Source: Bacillota bacterium (GTDB lineage Bacteria > Bacillota > Clostridia > Christensenellales > CAG-138). Taken from it: a stretch of 6,817 bases of DNA. The stretch spans positions 1 through 6,817 of the forward strand of contig JAEWMV010000062.1 in NCBI GenBank assembly GCA_023393045.1, given 5' to 3'. This document shows, in pieces, positions 6,812 to 6,817 of this stretch. A program made the translations under genes and the position numbers. How positions within the stretch are numbered: the first letter of the stretch is position 1; every line of letters begins with the position of its first letter. A model generated the notes under the pieces. That model did not search any database and was not told where the DNA came from. It was given only the letters and a program-made list of their open reading frames with translations.

Positions 6812-6817
6812 GAGTAT

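Overview
The window looks like part of a GC-rich, spore-forming or spore-lineage Bacillota chromosome, most plausibly an uncultured clostridium. This is inferred from a SpoIID-type protein, a clostridial-style RluA-family enzyme and a large nonribosomal peptide synthetase (NRPS), all with strongly GC-biased codons. No taxonomic marker gene is present, so the assignment stays tentative.

Layout. (1) Positions 1-4081, minus strand: one uninterrupted reading frame of 1360 codons that runs off the left edge. It encodes the N-terminal part of an NRPS with order condensation (C) - adenylation (A) - thiolation (T) - condensation (C, cut). It is the dominant feature, and long open frames on the opposite strand are shadows produced by the base composition. 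(2) Positions 4082-4252: an AT-rich divergent intergenic region holding two back-to-back sigma70-type promoters whose -35 boxes lie 2 bp apart, plus a 12-bp perfect palindrome overlapping one of them. (3) Positions 4253-6154, plus strand: a SpoIID/LytB-domain peptidoglycan enzyme followed 15 bp later by an RluA-family pseudouridine synthase, probably one transcript. (4) Positions 6155-6208: a short convergent gap without a recognisable terminator. (5) Positions 6209-6811, minus strand: a small HExxH metallopeptidase-like gene, much more AT-rich than everything else (about 43% GC by hand count, against about 65-70% in sampled NRPS lines). It may begin beyond the right edge.

How the parts relate. 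The NRPS has its own promoter and begins directly with a condensation domain, and no synthetase lies upstream on its strand. The simplest reading is that this is the first gene of its transcript and that the first C domain either N-acylates the first amino acid (lipo-initiation) or accepts a chain from a protein encoded elsewhere. The order C-A-T-C is how the known gut-clostridial N-acyl dipeptide aldehyde synthetases begin, but the decisive second A-T-reductase part would lie off the left edge. The spoIID-rluA pair looks like ordinary chromosomal background; its only visible link to the NRPS is the shared divergent promoter region.
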